Under the pieces are notes generated by a model, which worked only from the letters and a program-made list of their open reading frames with translations, made no database searches and was not told the origin of the DNA. DNA of 12,853 bases from Verrucomicrobiota bacterium (lineage in GTDB: Bacteria > Verrucomicrobiota > Verrucomicrobiia > Chthoniobacterales > UBA10450): the NCBI GenBank assembly GCA_003219945.1, contig QHQV01000084.1, positions 1-12,853 of the forward strand. Reading direction: 5' to 3'. Positions 12,819-12,853 of this stretch are shown here, piece after piece. The translations under genes were made by a program, and so were the position numbers. The number at the start of each line of letters is the position of its first letter. Position 1 is the stretch's first letter.

Positions 12819-12853
12819 GGAAATGCGAATATGGGTCATTGCGTGACATTAAC

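Larger units (their letters stand above)
12624..12853. other. Region upstream of serS, no gene seen
   Basis: These 230 nt hold the serS promoter candidate and the palindromic repeat at 12764-12818. No frame with protein character extends to the window edge on either strand. A 220-codon plus-strand frame that enters here is antisense to serS and is not credible. Confidence 0.5.

Noticed and set aside
1..12853. CRISPR array, tRNA, rRNA or complete insertion sequence
   Set aside because: No regularly spaced direct repeats, tRNA cloverleaf, rRNA core or transposase-like protein was seen by eye. The repeats present are short palindromic elements without their own genes.

Overview
The window suggests a bacterium of the Verrucomicrobia (Chthoniobacterales/Spartobacteria-like soil lineages), with Planctomycetes as the second choice. 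The reasons are an ECF sigma factor next to a large receptor-like Ser/Thr kinase, moderate-to-high GC, weak Shine-Dalgarno usage, and many GC-rich two-hairpin repeats between and inside genes. This placement is inference; there is no rRNA or other marker here beyond dnaX, ybaB and serS.

Layout. 1-252 is the 3' end of an ECF sigma factor gene. It is followed by a 940-aa membrane Ser/Thr kinase (522-3344) with an N-terminal Cys pair motif, one transmembrane segment, a TolB-like region and TPR repeats. 3345-4183 is sparse and holds hairpins plus a small exported or membrane protein of unknown role (3557-3832). 4184-6645 is a same-strand cluster: a membrane-anchored protein resembling the usual partner of HTTM proteins, an HTTM (vitamin-K-carboxylase-like) integral membrane protein, a 100-aa unknown protein, and a helical gene that now reads in four successive frames.

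6691-8405 on the minus strand is a two-gene operon: an exported lipocalin/DUF1579-like protein overlapping an exported DmpA-family (P1) autoprocessing aminopeptidase. Divergent from it, 8515-9084 encodes two small exported Cys-rich, probably metal-binding proteins and ends in a textbook rho-independent terminator.

9309-11281 is housekeeping: dnaX (DNA polymerase III tau/gamma) and ybaB (nucleoid-associated). The convergent serS (seryl-tRNA synthetase) fills 11355-12623, with a promoter that would give a nearly leaderless mRNA. The window ends in a non-coding stretch with another hairpin repeat.

The most notable non-gene signal is a family of short two-hairpin palindromic repeats. One copy lies between ybaB and serS (11290-11352). 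A second is in frame inside the dnaX linker (10474-10536). Shorter or more divergent relatives lie at 6644-6684 and 12764-12818, and possibly inside the HTTM C-terminal tail. A different imperfect inverted-repeat element (9153-9279) separates the Cys-rich genes from dnaX. I see no complete insertion sequence, CRISPR array, tRNA or rRNA.
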